A stretch of 64,000 bases of DNA from Lingula anatina (lineage: Eukaryota > Brachiopoda > Lingulata > Lingulida > Lingulidae), in the NCBI RefSeq assembly GCF_001039355.2, contig NW_019775865.1, positions 108,655 to 172,654 on the forward strand, read 5' to 3'. The notes under the pieces are model-generated. The model saw only the letters and a list, made by a program, of their open reading frames with translations, was not told the origin of the DNA and did no database searches. The translations under genes were made by a program, and so were the position numbers. Shown piece after piece: positions 61,408-64,000 of the stretch. How positions within the stretch are numbered: the stretch's first letter is position 1; every line of letters begins with the position of its first letter.

Positions 61408-63958
61408 GTGGGTGCCTTTGTCGTGTGGAAGCAATTAGGTCTTGCGATGGTTTTCAATTGTTGCAACCAAATTTTACGAGAGGTTTTAAAAATGTCTATG
61501 TATTGAGTTGCTTGGACGAAGTGATAAACGCATTTATCGGTTTTTACCTGTTGATCTGTCGTGTTGCTAATGTCAACTAACTCTCAGGCAGGTTATTATT
61601 ATTAATGTCTTTCCGTATCATACCATTTGAGACTAACACTGTAACAGCTGCGCTAGAGGAGCTTTCTTTATTTGGAATTTACAGCAATATAGATTAAGGA
61701 TAGACAGGTAGATATTGTTTCAATTTTTTTCAAAATATGAATGTAACTGAAGAATTTTAGTGTCGCGCAGTAGACGTTTTCAATTTATTTCCTTTATCTG
61801 GTCAAGATTAAAGACAATGAAGTCATTTGAAATAGGAAGTAGGAAGTGCAGAGATTGAGAGTACTATTTTTTATTGCTGAAGTCATAGTCATAGTAATTA
61901 CATGACTCAAAGTGTATGATGTTATAAGAAAAGTTCATTTCAGTATCTTAGCTGTGTTTGTTTAGATTCATGTATGGATACGGTTGCTTCTGTATATTTA
62001 TTGAGCATAAATGTATGCGTCAGTCAAATCACAAGTGCCCTATTGAACTTTTGCACATAACTTCCCTCAACTGCCTCAGATACAACTACCTTGATAAATA
62101 TCCTTGGTTATTAAAAAGAATCTAACTGTATGGGATACATGGAGTTTAATTTCAGCCCCTTTTCTGACAATATGTCAACAAATAAATCTCCAAAAGGTGA
62201 CAGAAATAATCATTTAAGTATACTTGGGTGTATTTCATTTCAGCACTCCCACAAACCCTCAATGGAACTTGAAAATGTAAAAATAAGGGCTTTAAACATA
62301 GTCTGCTGGCTTTTCTTCCAGAATACAGGATTCATGAATTTGTTGCAGGGTGTCTGACATATTCTCACTTCATTTCTTTAAAAAGAAAAACAAATAAAAC
62401 AGTGTGCCCCAGCTCCAGGCTAGTTGGAATACGTAGTGACACTTAATGTTGATATATATTCAGAGCTGTTGAGTAAATCTACACTCGAGTGGTCTGACCT
62501 TCCATGCAGTATAATTAACAGCTTTCTCTACAAACCACTCTTTCAATTATTAATCATTTTCTTAACTGTCCCTCAGAGCAGAAAACAATCAACTATTTGT
62601 ACTTCATGCCTTCAACGGATTGAGTCCTGCAATATGATTGCATAAGTGCAAGTAAAATCAATTTACATCCTAGATTACATAGGGACTATTGGGTAGGTTG
62701 TGCTATAACTCAGCTGTCATTTTGATCCTATAGCAGATTAGAAAGAAATGAAATTTGGTATTATTATGAAGAAAATTACAATTGTAATATCCATCATGAA
62801 ACGTATAGGCTATGTGTGCCTGCATTTGTACTTTGTTCATTATTTTTTTATTATTGTTTCTTAGAAAAAATGAACGGAGCATAATTTTGTCTTTTTTGTA
62901 AGAGAAGGTATTTTTACCAGTAGTGTGAATATTTGTATTGTTGTGAACCTGGATTGAATAGTTATGTATCAAGTGAATTATTGAATAATACAGTGAGAAA
63001 ATGAACAAATAGCATAGGATAAATCAATGATATTAATTGCTTTTATCATTCTTGCCACTCTCTGAAATTGTATAGAATAACCTTTTATATTTATATGAGG
63101 GCTATTTATATTTAATCTATTTCTGTGAAAAGTTCATCTCAAATAATCTTACGCAGAAAAGAAGTGACACTGGAAACATGCGAGATCAGTTAATAAGCTG
63201 AGAATTTGAGGCTTGGCTATAAAAAAAACTATATTACCACATGCTCTGTTTCACTTGGTTGCAATAAAGTCTGGCCAGTCTTATGACTTTTACTGGGGCA
63301 GGTGTCATATAGTGATCACCTGTGTTAATGGTGTTTACCTAACACCTAAAAGGTGTTGTAATTTCAATGTAATATGCTAACTGCAACATGTCACCTTGCT
63401 GCAACACACAAGGGTAATTACAGATTGATATTCCGCAAAGTAATACATCTTAAGATTATGTCTTCATAAAGGATATAAATGACCAATTACGGGTGCTATT
63501 TTTAGTCTGATGGATGAGTAATGATAAATTATAATTTCCTTCTATTAACCTCTCCATGCCATGTGGAATATATCAGAGAATACTCATATTTTGCAAAAAG
63601 GGATCCTATTCTTACTATTACATTTAGAAATAGTGATTTCTGAACACCATTTGTTTTTGCTCCTCATCTGGTAAGTCTGACTTGGAAATGGAAAATAGAT
63701 GGGTTGCAATATTGAGTAAGTTTTAAATGGATGCCATGATAAACAAAGGTTTTGTTAAGAGAAGACGTCAGAGGACATTTTAAAAAATGAAAAGGTCAAT
63801 CATGGCTTATGGTTGGGAGAAGAAAAAGTTATCCATTTCTAAGACAAAAGTATATATATATATATATATCTGAAATATTTTCTGTTGGCTGCTACTTGTA
63901 TAACTTTACAGCCGTTCATCACCATCATCATCTCTCTGTCTGTCTGTCTGTGTGTGTG

Positions 63959-63990
<32 letters not shown>

Positions 63991-64000
63991 TGTGTGTGTG
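61408..64000. other. Non-coding right end (intron or spacer)
   Basis: AT-rich sequence with no supported exon on either strand. The open frames at 62130-62357, 62424-62645 and 62703-63008 have no recognisable features. A TA repeat lies near 63850-63870, and the window ends in a GT/GC microsatellite. Confidence 0.55.
63931..64000. repeat. Compound CTGT / GT / GTGC microsatellite at the window edge
   Basis: A run of CTGT units passes into GT, then GTGC, then GT repeats to the last base. The true right end is outside the window. Confidence 0.95.

Noticed and set aside
62130-62357. 75-codon + frame near the right end as a second exon of the gene starting at 61387
   Set aside because: No convincing acceptor/donor pair in phase and no recognisable protein.

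Overview
This window is eukaryotic, from an invertebrate animal. Nearly every gene is split by short GT-AG introns, the background is AT-rich with microsatellites and small inverted-repeat elements, and the protein sequences are clearly bilaterian. A secreted collagen/C1q protein, strong heterozygosity and draft-assembly gaps would fit a marine invertebrate such as a mollusc. That placement is an inference, and no marker here fixes the phylum.

Layout, left to right. (1) 1-2436, + strand: the 3' end of PRPF19, seven exons of WD40 propeller. (2) 4977-25576, - strand: YARS1, cytosolic tyrosyl-tRNA synthetase with its EMAP-II-like C-terminal domain. Its 3' exons occur once. Its 5' exons and first-exon region occur twice (about 16.0-22.37 kb and 22.37-28.43 kb), with synonymous differences only. 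Copy A starts after a 101-N gap, copy B starts after a single N, and both start at the same sequence. This looks like two allelic contigs placed in tandem. (3) 12683-13894, + strand: a two-exon collagen/C1q gene nested on the opposite strand in the largest YARS1 intron. (4) 28879-33157, + strand: an AGPAT3/4-type acyltransferase, head-to-head with YARS1 across a compact promoter. (5) 47976-37532, - strand: three tandem, diverged genes (665, 336 and 768 residues when spliced) for single-pass membrane proteins. Each has a Thr/Asn-rich outer segment, a related membrane segment and a long basic tail. I do not recognise the family. (6) 60109-49796, - strand: IBTK, 26 coding exons whose lengths sum to exactly 1345 codons. 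Its last exon runs into a 65-bp minisatellite built from its own C-terminal coding sequence. (7) 61387 onward, + strand: a possible first exon of a gene leaving the window.

PRPF19, YARS1, AGPAT and IBTK are ordinary housekeeping or signalling genes. The least explained part is the three-gene membrane-protein array at 37.5-48 kb. I found it by comparing the three proteins with each other; the first coding exon of the left-most gene (signal peptide, 40023-40125) came from matching splice phases. Exon borders below were read by hand from splice sites, reading frame and remembered family sequence. No alignment program was run.
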